The notes beneath the pieces are model-generated. The model had not been told where the DNA came from, ran no database searches, and was given only the letters and a program-made list of their open reading frames with translations. This document shows, one piece after another, positions 10,774 through 23,172 of a DNA stretch of 64,000 nt. Made by a program: the position numbers and the translations under genes. The number at the start of each line of letters is the position of its first letter. Within the stretch, counting starts at the first letter, position 1. Source of the DNA: Actinomucor elegans (Eukaryota; Mucoromycota; Mucoromycetes; Mucorales; Mucoraceae); the NCBI GenBank assembly GCA_026027325.1, contig JAMSLZ010000002.1, positions 806,001-870,000 on the forward strand. Reading direction: 5' to 3'.

Positions 10774-11681
10774 ATACCACTCTTTTTCAGAGAACTATAT
10801 TTTTAAGATGGGTGCAATGCCATCGAAAAGAAAAGGATTTGGTTTGGTTTGATTTGGTTTGGTTTTTGCTATGTGCACGCTGTTTTATACACCGATTCTG
10901 TATTTGAATGACGTAGCAGACGTGTTTGCACTCTAGATTACCGTATGCAGCATGTCTTCAGACTTAGTTGTCCCTTTATGAATTATTATCTATCTGTGAA
11001 GTCTTTTTTTGTTTTGTTTTGGTTTGAGAATAATAACATCAACACTCGCCTATCTTCTATCTATGCTAATATGCGACATTTGTTTAAGTTAATGTTGGGA
11101 GGTTGAAGCAGGGTGCTAATGGTAATAGATTTGATGTTTTTAATGTTTCAACTTGTTTTTAAAAGAGAAACAAAACTCATTTTTTGTGTAACATGACAAC
11201 TTGTTTCAATGTAAACAATGCTTGTGATGGCATGAAAAGAAAGCTTTTTTATGTACACTTTCTACTAATCAACAACGTCTCAAACTAGTTTCGCTTAAAA
11301 GACAAAAACATACAGATTTTGAAAGTGATAAGATTCGAGAAGAGATATGGAAGGAACATAATGAAAAATATAGATGAACATCGTGTATCTTTCAGTCTTT
11401 GTTTTATGGTAAAGAAGACGCCAAACATAAAGCTAAAAAGAAAAAAAAACAATTTACATAACTGCTTTTTCATGATGATTTCTATAAGACATGACAAAGA
11501 TACCATGGGTCTCCAATGTTTGTTTGTCGAAATTTTGCTGTACACAGCAAATATATCTGGCTACGTCGCTCAAATCAATTTAATGCAGAATCAGTGGTAC
11601 AAATAGAGTGCAGATAGCAAAAATCCAAAGATTAACGTTTTCTTTTCAACGTTTGCACTCTTTTCTACAAGCATATTACCT
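10774..11681. other. Spacer between repeat array and unknown gene
   Basis: Starts with the GGTTT-type microsatellite listed separately. The rest is AT-rich with short opposing open frames that overlap one another on both strands. I see no recognisable motif. Confidence 0.4.
10838..10866 (+). repeat. GGTTT/GATTT pentanucleotide microsatellite
   Basis: About five imperfect copies of GGTTT with one GATTT unit, directly after the 346-bp array. It is not the TTAGGG telomere unit. Confidence 0.7.
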
Positions 11682-13454
11682 ATGGTTTTAAGAGCTGTAG
11701 AATACATTGAAAAAAACTATTCAAATTTCAGTGGCCTTAACTTTTCTTGTGAGTTGAAGCTACAAAGTTTACAACACGCAAAAAGAGATTTTTATGATGC
11801 GATTACGTCAATTTCAAACCGTTCTTTGAAAGAAAAGATAAATGACAAGGATTTGATTCATTGGGCAAGACGCGTGAAAAAGCAAAATCTAGATGTAAGT
11901 AGAAAGCTTTCAATTATCTGAATGAGGCACTAAATGTTTTCAAAGTTCTTTTCCGATCAACTAGTCAAATCTCACTGTTATTCAATCTATCGTTGCTCTT
12001 TATTCTCATCCAAGAAACTTCTTCGTATTCAAGAGGAACTAGATTTTGTTGATGACCAAATTGCTGAAAACGCTAATCAAGAAGTCCACGAAGAAGCTCA
12101 CGAAGAAGCTTACGAAAAAGCCCACGAAGAAGCCTACGAAGAAGACAACAAAAAAGCTAATGACAATGCCAAAGAAACCGACGAGCTGCAAGGATCCAGT
12201 GAAGAGCAGGAAGACATTGAACAGGCTCAAAGCTTTTTGAACATACCAAGTGACGATTTCAAAATGAAATTTGAAAGGAGCTTCAATAAAATGAAAGCCG
12301 AGGAAAAGTGGTATCTGTCTAATGGCAAATGCGTAGAGGATGAGCTTTTCGCTTTTGGGATGCAGTGCAAGGAAGAGCACCCCTGTCACTCCTTTATCGT
12401 AGATGTGAATGATACCAATTATCAAAAGTATGGAGTGTTCAATGATGATGAACTACAGGAGATCGAATCATTTCAAGAGAAGAAGTTACCCATCATGCCT
12501 ATTCAATTGCGTGATTATCTCAATAAATACAACCTCACTACTACAGCTGCTTTACGTCAGCAAATATTTACACTGGTGCCATTGAATGAAAACTATTATC
12601 AGGATATGGATTGGATTAGATTTACTGTCTATTCTTTCGTGAGAGAGTACGAATCCAACAATTTTAAGCGGCCACATAATGAAGAATGGTACAAAGCACA
12701 CGTATGGCATTTTCTTGATACAGTATTCAACAGCGAAAGTGAGATTGAGGTGCTAAGGTAAGCTACATTGAATTTCATTTATTCAATTTTATTAAAGGAT
12801 TAACTCTTTGTATATTTTAGAGGTGAGACAGCAAGCTTCGCATCTAGCAAGCGAAAGAACAAGAACAGATCTATTGGGGCCATTGATTCCCTTGTACCAA
12901 AGAAAGTTGGCTATAAATGTGATATGATATTTCGCAAAATAACATGCAACCACGATGAGAGCCTCGAATTCGGGGCAACAGAAGCTGCCAAAGACTACGA
13001 TGGCGATCAGGCAACTAAAAAACTTGCTGAAGGATTTATCAAACTGCCGAAATGTCTCAAGGATATGCTTGACAATTTAACAATGAAAAATCAAACAATG
13101 AATAGCATTGAAACTGTTGGTTTCATACACTCTGGATTGCAATCTTTCCTGGTAAGAGCTGATCGTCCTACTCCGTACACAACAAGAGTGACAAGAGCCC
13201 GAACCACTCACATCAGCAGCGATGTATCTAACTTTGGTTCTACTGTATTACCTACCTTATACTCTGCTTGGATAGCTAGGGAAATCGTGAAGAGAGTCCA
13301 ACTGTTGCTTGCCTCGTCCGCTTCTACCAACGCCGCTGATTCAAATTGGCTGGACACATATTGGATGCAAAGCAAACCGGTCCTTGTGCCTGAGACCAGC
13401 ACCAGCTCAGAGACTTCGAATAGAAGCAGCAAAAAATTAAAAATAATAGTTTAA
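11682..13454 (+). CDS. Unknown protein of a family I associate with Mucorales, with an acidic repeat
   Basis: Three exons, 11682-11894, 11946-12757 and 12821-13454, joined by GT-AG introns of 51 and 63 bases, give 552 residues. I cannot name a function. The middle has an imperfect repeat of Glu-rich units built on HEEAYEKAHEEAYEED (12079-12147), probably helical. Next comes a conserved-looking block with VEDELFAFGMQCKEEHPCHS, which has two Cys and a His. The C-terminal third contains CDMIFRKITCNHDESLEFG and ETVGFIHSGLQSFLVRADRP, of a type I remember from multi-copy hypothetical proteins of Mucorales. The protein ends in a basic tail (SSKKLKIIV). There is no signal peptide or membrane segment. 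The gene lies between a tandem array and a broken transposase, so it may be a passenger of mobile DNA or a gene in a fast-changing locus. The reading frame is intact, which suggests selection or recent arrival. Confidence 0.7.
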
Positions 13455-13469
13455 ATGCTTGTATATGTA

Positions 13470-14029
13470 AATAAAGCAGCACCTATAAAGATGATGAGGA
13501 GAAGTGTTTGCCAGGTACCAAAAAGGTATTACCAGCTAAAATCGTGCTTCCTTCAAACAGGGGAATTATCATTACTATAACTGGGACATATGTGAGAAAG
13601 GAGCTATTGACTTAACCTTGCGCAACTCAAAGGTTGTTCAGAAGAAAAGCACTTTCAATAAAAAGAGAAAGAGAGATGATGGTGGAGCGACTGAAGTACC
13701 GAGGGTACACGAAGCGAGAATGAAATGTCTGGTCACAATCTTATCTTAGATAACGCCGCTATATACAAGGTCGCTACTAACCAAGAGCTCATTGAAAGTC
13801 GCAGATACAAAGCTTGCCTCCTTACTCATCTTTACTAAATTCAACTGAGCTTTTTTGGTCGAAAGTCAAAGCTGGCGTAAAGAGAGACTGTCTCTCTGCA
13901 ACGAATAATTTGAGTGCTAGAATTATTGAATCAGCAGAACGAGTAACTGTGGACGGCTGCCACAATTGGATGAAGCATTCGGCTTCATTTTTTGATAGGT
14001 GTTTGGCCCTTGAGCGAATGCTTCAGTAA
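13470..14029 (+). pseudogene. Broken DDE transposase, Tc1/IS630-mariner type
   Basis: Plus-strand remains of the catalytic part of a DDE-superfamily transposase. Early fragments read VLPAKIVLPSNRG and GAIDLTLRNSKVVQKKS. The second catalytic Asp is in HNLILDNAAIYKV (codon 13749-13751). The Glu is in STELFWSKVKAGVKRDC (codon 13847-13849). The two are about 33 codons apart but in different frames, close to the DD34E spacing. A frameshift or small deletion falls between KAC and the PPYSSLLN motif. The remainder, to ALERMLQ and a stop at 14027-14029, is open. The first catalytic Asp region is missing or unrecognisable, so the enzyme cannot be active. It starts directly after the unknown gene at 11682-13454, in the same direction. 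Confidence 0.7.
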
Positions 14030-14767
14030 ATTATGTTATAAATAAAACTTACTGTTAAAAAAAATTGTTTTCTCGTACGCAAACTAGAAAATTGAGTGCG
14101 CAAAACTAAAACAAATTATTTGGAGAAAACCCAATATATTTAGCTTCTGCATAAACTGCTGTCAACCAGAGATCTTTAAGAATCCCGATCGATAATCAAA
14201 TGTGATATACTTTGCAGGTATATATAGCTCTTGAAAGGAATAGCGCCATTGAATAAGCGTGTTTGAAGGAAGCTACTCACAATTGCTGTCATTCCTAGCT
14301 TGTCTCGGTAGTAAGCTGTAGGAAAGTGGCATATGTCAGTGGTTACACTCTGCTATAAATCTTCAAGAAATCGCTAAATCAAATTGTGTATTTTCCAGGG
14401 CTAATCCAGGGTTGAGGTGATGGGTTTGTCAGTAGCTGATTTTGTCCTACAGTTTTGCCGAGTTTAGATTTCCCCAGATATTTTTGATTCAACTAAATTT
14501 GCATAATAATCTCGTTTAAACATGACTATAATCTGTCAAAATATGCTTTATGAACTAAAGCTACCTAAGATCCACAAGATTTTGTTTTGATAGATATATG
14601 TTTGCGAATCGTCCTCTGAACTTTATTTCTATCCATTTAAAGAAAATTTTTTTTCCGTTGATATGACACTTTCAAATCCGTGACTGTCCATCTGCCCGAG
14701 GCAAGTAAAAAAAAAAAAACCTTCAAATGACCTTAGAAGCAAATCTTTCCTTTCACCTTTAAACACT
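14030..14767. other. Spacer upstream of PRS1
   Basis: No supported gene. Positions 14192-14208 carry AATCAAATGTGATAT, a 15-base stretch also found at 24203-24217 inside a translated relic. Just before the PRS1 start there is a poly(A) run near 14708-14720 and a pyrimidine-rich stretch. Confidence 0.45.
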
Positions 14768-16303
14768 ATGCGTAATACCAAGATTTTGGCTGGTTCTTCT
14801 CACCCTGAGCTTGCAGCTCTTGTTAGCAAACGTCTTGGAACACCACTTTCCGATTGTACTTTACAAAAGTTTAGTAACAAGGAAACCAACGTCGAGATTC
14901 GTAAGTTTTTTAAGTAGTGTTTCGTGTCAAGACTTCTTACATATTGTAAAATAGGTGTATCTGTCCGTAACGAAGATGTTTTCATTATCCAGTCCGGTTC
15001 CAATAACATGAATGATAACATTATTGAGCTTTGTATCATGATTCAAGCTGCACGTATTGGTTCTGGTAAGCGTATTACTGCTGTTTTGCCTTATTTCCCT
15101 TACTGTAAGCAAAGTAAGCGTAAAGGTAGAACCAGTATTACTGCAAAATGTAAGTCCATTACGCAGTTTGTATAGTCGTATATTGACAAATTTATCAGTG
15201 GTTGCAAACATGTTGGCTGTCGCTGGTGTTGATCATATCATTGTAAGTTAAAAGTGGGCCATTGCCTGTCTGTCTTTTTACATATATATATATATATATT
15301 CTGACTTGGGCATTTAATAGACTATGGATTTACATGCTTCTCAAATGCAAGGTTTCTTCCAACGCCCTGTTGATAACTTGTATGCTGAGCCTGTTATTGC
15401 TCGTTGGATTACGCAAACTGTCCCCAACTGGCAAAATGGTGTTATTGTTTCCAAGAATGCAGGTGGAGCTAAGAGGTGAGTCTCTAGATACATTTACAAT
15501 TTCAAAAACCAACTCTTATTATTTAATAGAGTCACATCTTTGGCTGATGCTCTTCGACTTGATTTTGCTTTGATTCACAAGGACCGTTCTCGTATGGGAC
15601 CTCAAGGACAAAACCGTCCTTACAGTGGTATGCCCAAGTCAGGAGAAGGAGAAGCCAGTGTTCGTGTATATGAAGAAGAAGAGTTAAAGAAGGAAGACAC
15701 TGAAGACTTGACTGCTTCTATTTCTTCTTTGAATGAAGCAGGTGTGAATGGAGATATTCTGAATGCTGCTGTCACTGTTGTAGCAGATAAGGATGGAGAA
15801 AGTACAATTACACTTGTTGGTGATGTTAAAGGCAAAGTAGCCTTCTTGACAGTAAGTATTCTTTTGGTATACAGCCTTGTGTTAACATAAAATTAGGACG
15901 ATATCATCGATAATGTAGGTACTTTCTTGGATGCTGCTGAACATTTAGTCAAGAAATGTGGTGCAGATAAAGTATATATCATTGCCACTCATGGTGTTCT
16001 AAGTGGTGATGCCGTAAAGAAGATTGAGGCCTGTGATAGCGTGTATAAGGTAAACCCTTTTAGGAGATTCTCTCCTATTCATACTAAACTTTTTCTTTAG
16101 TTGGTTGTTACCAATACTTTCCCTATCCCCAAGGAAAAGATGGATCAGTCATCAAAACTTGTAGTAATTGATATCTCAAATACACTTGCTGAAGCAATTA
16201 GAAGAACTGTAAGTTGATAATCCTGTATATGTATTTTATACTGATGATTTTTTAATAGCATAATGGTGAGAGTGTAAGTTACCTCTTTAATCACGCAGAA
16301 TAA
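14768..16303 (+). CDS. PRS1: Ribose-phosphate pyrophosphokinase, Prs1-type with internal insertion
   Basis: Eight exons: 14768-14900, 14955-15149, 15199-15242, 15321-15475, 15530-15851, 15897-16049, 16101-16208 and 16259-16303, giving 384 residues. PRPP synthetase makes phosphoribosyl pyrophosphate from ribose 5-phosphate and ATP for nucleotide, His and Trp synthesis. Visible motifs are the start [15 protein letters not shown], the ATP-side region [34 protein letters not shown] from residue 126, and the end [15 protein letters not shown]. About 60 extra residues, rich in acidic residues, sit near 197-267, where human PRPS1 has a short loop. The ribose-5-phosphate loop reads [10 protein letters not shown] instead of the usual DDMADTxGT. 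Both traits recall yeast Prs1, whose insertion and divergent loop mark a subunit that works with a partner. Intron 3 holds a (TA)n run. Only 152 bases with a long poly(T) tract separate it from the next gene. Confidence 0.93.
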
Positions 16304-16455
16304 AATAAAATCATTGTTTAAACACGTATACAACGCGTCTTGCTCCTATTGAATAAACTGAGGAAATAAAGAGCGTGGGCTTATTTTCCCACTTTTTTTT
16401 TTTTTTTTTTTTTTTTTTCTACCGATATTTTCTTTTTTCACATTGGCATTAGACG
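16304..16455 (+). promoter_or_regulatory. Short intergenic region with poly(T) tract
   Basis: All transcription-end signals of PRS1 and start signals of the BEM2-like gene must lie in 152 bases. It includes an unbroken T tract near 16393-16419, as often seen in fungal promoters that exclude nucleosomes. Confidence 0.4.
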
Positions 16456-19400
16456 ATGAAGTCGAAAAAAGTAAAAGCAACTACCAAAACCTTGCCTAGA
16501 ACTTCAGAAGAAGACTTGTCGGGCTCAAACGCAAACCGAAATGCGTTTTCATTTCTAAAGAATCGGTTCTTTACCACAGCAGCTCCTTCTACTAATCAGC
16601 AATACAATAACAGTCCTCGGCCTTCGACTTCTTCTAACCGTTCTACCAGTAAACCTTGGTCCATTGATACCAAGAATGATATAACAGAGAAACCTTTGTC
16701 AAAGTCATTTGACGAACATTCCATTTCCGAATTTAATACTTCCTCGTCCACCACTACTTCTTCTTCTACAAGTAACTCGAAAACACAAAACAGAACGGCT
16801 AGACCCATGTCGATGATGGGCTTGGATTCGCTAATGACATCTGATAAGGACGCGTCTGTCGTTGTACGTCGTAACCAAGGCGCCATAGCAACCGAAACAA
16901 TGACAACCGAGAAAAGAACAAGTTTGATTATACTAAAAGAAGGTTATCTATTTAAAAAGACAGATTTCAAGCCTTTCCATAAGCAAAACAAGTTGGATCG
17001 AGGATGGAAACTGTATCGAGTAGTCTTGAAAGGACACAAGCTCTACCTTTATAAGCTCACTTCTGAATCACCTTTGCGATCGTTATTTCCAACCAATAGC
17101 CAACTTCGACAGCTATCGAATTCATTAACCTACTCAACGTCTAATAGTAGCATCTCCTCTTCATCTATACCTATTCAATTACCACCGACGACATCTACAA
17201 TCCCAGTAGATACCACAAAGCTTGTGAAGTCTGATTTTGATCGAGAAGCACAACAATTGTTTTTTAGTAAATTACCAAGTGCAGCTCAAGGGGCCATCTT
17301 TATGGAACTTGATATAATGACCATGCAGCCCAAGCAACAAGTCCACTTGATCCTATTCAATCACCTACTGTACATCCTCAATCGACCGGATGCAACCTCT
17401 TCTTTGTGGAAGATCGATAAGCAATTTCCTATACAACACATTCATCTAGATCATTCTCTAATAGAAGCACCTACATTTACCAGTCCGAACAGCGTACTTT
17501 TGTTTAACTTGTACAATGACAGTCAATTGATAGGCACTTTTTCTACTCAAAATCGTGATCTTGGTCAAACATGGATTAATGCTTTCAACGCAAACACGGT
17601 CATACTGTACGACGCTACACAAAAACTGCATCCTGAGATTGTTCTTTGTTGTGATCGGAATCATCGGACCGTAGTTAGAGGTGGCACTGTGCACGCGTTA
17701 GTGCACCAACTGTTTACAGCCAATCAGGACTACGTGTTAATTTTTCTACTGACTTATGCAACATTCACCACTGGATCAACTGTATTAAACATTATCAAAG
17801 ACGCACTGCAAGTAGACCAAGATTTGAATACGCGGGTATTGGATATTTTTGATGTTTGGTGTAAGCAATACAGGTTGGATGTGATGGGAGATGTGGCTAC
17901 AGGTATGATGGATATCTTGGATATGCTCACTACTCAAAAAGCTAGTCAAGTCAAAGAGCTGGTCCTCAATGCCGTCACTAATAATACGAAAAAGACCTGC
18001 GAAACGAATAAAACCAATATATGTACGTACAAGTAGAGGTTTCTATATAATATATATGTATATACTAAGATATTTTTGCAGCTCCACTGAGTTCTGCTTT
18101 AGCACCAAAAGAAGATGCACCAGAAGAAGAAGATCAAATGGAAAATATTGCTGCATATGAAAATGACGGAAAGCGTAGAGACTCCATCAATTTGTCCAAT
18201 CTATTAATCACAGGCTTAACGCCGGCCGTATTCCTAATGATTGATCCTACTAGCTTTGCACATCAAATTTACATCTTTCATTTCTTGAAGCATACACAGT
18301 TTAAAGATGACCTGATGAATCCACTTTCTTATCTACCTCGGCCTCAAGTATCAGTGCAAATGTCTAATTCACTCCTATTTACTACAGCTGCACCTCACTT
18401 TCTCACTAAACTGATTCGCAACCATATCTTAATTGACACACAAAATCAATCAGAACAAGATCAACTAGAGGATTGTTTATCACTAAGATCACGGTTATTA
18501 GAACACTGGATTCGCATTGGAGCTCAATTGCTGGTCATGGGCGATATGACAGGTTGGAGTGCTATTGCTATGGGAATTTGTCCAGTTGGTATTGTTAGAC
18601 TACGAGAAACTTGGAAAGCTGTAGATCGTACCTTGGTAGATCAAGTTCAAACCAAGTGGGTCAGTATATTAGCAGAGTATGGGCTTTATACGCAAACCAT
18701 GTGGTTTGATCAAGTCCTTTCCAGTACAAAAGTGTTGGATGTTCGTGATCTCAATGGCCATGCGAATGTAAAAGGTAGTCTACCGTTCTTTGGTACTATC
18801 CGTCAATCAGTCGATCGACTTCGAAAGCACAGTAATAAGTTACTAAGTCCCAGTATTATTAACTTTGAAGAATGTCAACGCATTTATGATATCATTACAA
18901 GCAGCTTGAATCAGTTCACTCATTCTGTTGAACTAGATACACCATTGCCGACCGCTGTAAACCCATTGCAATCATACTTTGAACATTCAGTTACTGACTT
19001 GATGTCTGTACCACACGATTATAAATACCTACAAGAATGTTCATTGGCTTGCGAACCTCGTATCTTTGGTCGAGGCTTTGATCGTCGTAAATTCTCAGGC
19101 CGTCAAAGCACTACTGCCTTAAACAGCGATGTAGCGCCGCCTTCCACCAATTCACTCGTTTTTCCTGCCATCTTGGACAGTTGTTCACTGTTGGAAACTC
19201 CACCAGATGCATTACAGTCAGGAGAATCGCTCAAGACGTCTCCTCGTAAGCTGGTCACTAATACTAGCATCCGTTCTTTACGCTCATTGTTGGACGATAC
19301 ACCTACCATTTCAAAAAAAACCAAAGCTTATTATTCATCTGCTAGTCAAGACGTTATTTCTCCTCCTCGCGCTGCTAATCGAAAAGCGTTTCGTAGACGC

Positions 19401-22400
19401 ACGTATAGCTTTCCTCCCGGAAGTAGTACGAGCACAACCAACAGCAGCAATAGCGCCAAGTCTTCAAGTCGGTACGATTTATTGATGGAGGCAGAAAACA
19501 GCCGCACCTGGTTAGGCTCATTGATTTCCAGTAAAAATCAGAAGATGTATTCAACTAAAGCGCTAATTGAAGCGCATCGCAAAAATCGTGTAGCACAGTA
19601 TGGATCAAATGGAGAGATTTTATTGAATGTACAACATGGGGAACTTGTGTTTAAAGCGACAGCTCTTTTAAAAAATGAAAAAGGTATAAAAAGTATATTC
19701 AAGTTCGAAGTGTTTGTACTAATTCAATTTTACAACTAGATGACGACGAAGAGGGTTTATTAGTGACAATTAAGGCTGGCTATTTGGAGCAGTTAGTTGA
19801 TTCATTGATTACTGGTATTACACCTTATGAAGATGCGCTCAAAGATCAATGGCAAATACTCTCTTTGACTGAAGGGCTTGAACCACCTTCAAAAATTGCT
19901 ATGGATTTGGAAGAATACATCCACGTCTTCTTCATGACCTTTCGTATTTACTGTTCGTCTACCCATCTACTCGATATGCTTCGAAAGCGATTCATTGAAG
20001 CAAAATACAAATGCAAATCTTCCACGAAAAAAAAAAACTCATTGATCTTGTTGGAAACTTATTTTACTCATACCACTGATAGCAAATCCACAACTGAAAC
20101 CGCCAGCAACGAGGATAACTTATCAGCATATGATTGGAAAGAAGTAGCTAATATTCAATTATCTGTTCTAAACTTGTTATTGTTCTGGACGCAAGAACAC
20201 CCTTATGACTTTATTGACGAAGTAGATGCTACACGCTATATTTGCAACTTGGTTAAGAATGCTAAAGATGCACTACAATCGTGGCGAGTCCCCTTGATGA
20301 TGAAACAAGAGTCTACAACGAAAGAACAAGAAGCACTTAACCTCGCTACCTTGATTGATGAACGACTCACTCGATTATGCCAGCTATTCATTAGTAAAAG
20401 CATTTGTCCCAACTATGATATGAAAGCCTTAGCATTTGACGCGTCTACCAGCAGCGGTGCAGAGTCTCTATACCGTCAGTTGACCAGCGGCTCACAACGT
20501 TTTCACACAACCTTGCAATTACTAGCAGCAAGTAATCCTGTACCTCTATCCATCTCCCACCGTCCTCGTTCTACAGATGCGAAAAGTCTAGTAGATACAT
20601 TTGCGCCGGAACCTCTGTTAGAGCACGTAGATCGAACTGTACGTCAACTATTTCATGCAGTCACGTTACAAGATTGGATCCAAACATTTGATGTATTTGA
20701 AGCGCAATCCAGTGACCTCTATGCTTGGCTACCTGCCCGTAAACCCTCACGCACCTCACGTATGGCTATTTCTCTAGCTCCTGTGGTAGATGCGCCTCTG
20801 TCTCATGTCTCCAACTACCACGTATCGTCTGACGAAGTCATCATATCTGACATCTTTACTGCAATAGAAGGAGCACGACGCTCTGTCGTTTCACCTTCGG
20901 CGTTCTCAGACGACGATCTCTTGCTGGCATTACCCGGATCTATTCAACATCTCTATTGCATGCATTTCATTATTCGAAGCTGGGTTATTAATGAAATTGT
21001 AGCAGTAGATATTGACCCCAGAACACGCGTGTTACGTATCGAAAATTTTTTGCAGATGGTCGTGTGCAGCAAGAGTTCCAGCGAGAAATCAACCTTGTTT
21101 CCTGAGTTGTCAGTGCACGGGCGTGTGCCTGGATTTGTCGAGTATGCAGTAGCGAGCGCCTTGATCAGTCCGGAGGTACGACTGTTTGCTAAGGCCTGGA
21201 ATGAAGTAGCGATGCAGCATGGTTATACTAGTTTGGATACGCTGGAGAATTTGTTGAATCAGATACAAAAGACACAGTCGAATGTTTCGTCTCCTGCTGG
21301 TATGGCGCGTACAGTGTCCGCATCCTCGGCATTCAGTGCGCCATCTCGACAACAGCAGTTGGTAGTGCCCAGTCTAGGCTGGATTTTTGAACGCATCATG
21401 GAGCTCTGTTTTCATGTTCCTGATACCTTTGAAAACAAAGATAATTTGATCAATTTTGATAAACGTCGTTGTGTCTATCAGTTTCTACAGCTGATGTTGA
21501 ACATTCAAGCGGATTTGGAAGAACAGCAGAAAAGTGAATGCAAGGGCATGAGTATGTCATTTTTAATATCGCCTAATGATAGCAAGTATTCTTGGAAGGA
21601 ATTGAAGGAATTGGCTTCACGTGAAAACAAAAAGATATCATCCAGTGGTACTTCGAATAGTTTAGGACTACGTGGATCCTCTACGAAATCACATGGCTCC
21701 AAAAACACAGTGTTTAACAAGCTAGTCAATGAGCAGTTAGAAAAATTGAAGCGTGATTTCAAGGAACGCGATCGCATTGATAAAGAATGGCTTAATTTGC
21801 AGCACAAGTTGCAAAAGAAACAATTAGAACAGGCTCGTCTAGTGGAGAAACAAGATCGTAAGGCAGGCAGTAATAGCAAGCAATCGCAACCACAACCGCA
21901 GCCTCAACAATCACAGCAATTGCAACAGCAGCAGCAACATGTGATGCCCCGTATTAATTCATTCTTGCGTGGTCTTCGTACTCAGTCCATGGTAACATCA
22001 CCATTTCAGCACATATTTCCAGCTAATATCAATCTTGACCCACAACAACCACATCTAGCTACTACTAAAGCTTCTACAGTAATTAACTTGATTCATGCCA
22101 CTACTTCTGTAGCCAGTACTTACACCAAAAGAGATTATGTGTTTCGTATTGTGACCGAAGAAGGTGGTCAATACTTGTTTCAAGGCATGCATCGTCAAGA
22201 TATGTTAGACTGGATGCACGTTATTAACAGTTCTGCGCGAGAAGGTGCTGCCAAACGTCAAAGCGTATTAGCTGCTGAATCCTGCACTTCATCTACAATC
22301 AGTTTAGATCACCATCACTCTTCTGCTGCGTCTTTTCATCAACGTCACCAGCCTGCATCACGTACTTCGGTATATGGTGTTAATTTGGACAGTTTAATGC

Positions 22401-23172
22401 AAGATGGCCAGGTGCCATTAGTCGTTGATAAATGTATCCGTGAAATTGAACAACGCGGGTTAGAAGAAGTAGGTATTTATCGTGTAGCTGGCACAGGATC
22501 TGTTGTAAGCGCACTGAAGCAAGCCTTTAACAAAGACGTAAATCGTGTGGATTTGAGTAATCCTGATTGGGCTGATATCAATGTCGTGGCAGATGCGTTT
22601 AAACAGTTCTTGAGAGAGTTGCCGGAACCTTTGTTGACCTATACGTACTATGATGAATTTATCAATGCATCAGGTAAATTAAACTTTTTAGATTGACTAT
22701 TAGCAATGACTAATTTTTTTTTTTTTTTTTGGCCATAGCTTCTGAGGATCATGATGAGCGTGTTTACTTGATCAAAAAGGTTATCAAAAAGCTACCTTAT
22801 TCCAACTACACATTGCTCAAAAGAATTATTGAACATTTCGTCATGTAAGTTGCTCCAAAGGCATCATCTACAAGTATATTAACTCAATTTTTTATGGAAA
22901 GTGTTACTGATTTCGAAGCTACCAACCATATGTATGCTACCAATCTGGCCATCGTATTTGGGCCTACCTTATTACAACCTACGCCAGGTCCTGCTTCTTT
23001 TGCTACAACTATGTCCAACTTAGGTCATCATCAAAATATCGTAAAATACCTTATTTTAAATTACCATTACTTGTTTGATGTAGAATGTGATGAAGCGGAC
23101 CCTCTTTGCTGTAAAGATGAAGAGGCAACAGCATCAGCATCACCAGTAGACGAGACAACAACAAGCATGTGA
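16456..23172 (+). CDS. BEM2: BEM2-like RhoGAP with RasGEF-type and PH domains
   Basis: Five exons, 16456-18022, 18082-19683, 19740-22673, 22739-22844 and 22902-23172, give 2159 residues, close to yeast Bem2 (about 2167). After a Ser/Thr-rich start, a PH-like segment near residues 154-200 reads EGYLFKKTDFKPFHKQNKLD. RasGEF N-terminal-like segments follow (VVRGGTVHALVHQLF; later DLEEYIHVFFMTFRIYC), with RasGEF-like regions between (TGLTPAVFLMIDPTSFAHQI). A PH domain lies around 1840-1900 (YVFRIVTEEGGQYLFQG). The RhoGAP domain (about 1930-2130) has the catalytic Arg in EEVGIYRVAGTGS and the conserved NLAIVFGPTLLQP. It should speed GTP hydrolysis by Rho GTPases during polarised growth and wall synthesis. 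The RasGEF-like parts look divergent and may be only structural. A Gln-rich stretch lies near 21,890-21,940. Confidence 0.9.

Noticed and set aside
10838..11030. GGTTT/GTTTT-rich stretches as interstitial telomere
   Set aside because: The unit is not TTAGGG and the array is short and irregular.
12039..12425. 128-codon minus-strand frame with Phe/Val repeats
   Set aside because: It is the reverse of the Glu/Ala repeat of the unknown gene; the coding strand has the better splice and frame context.
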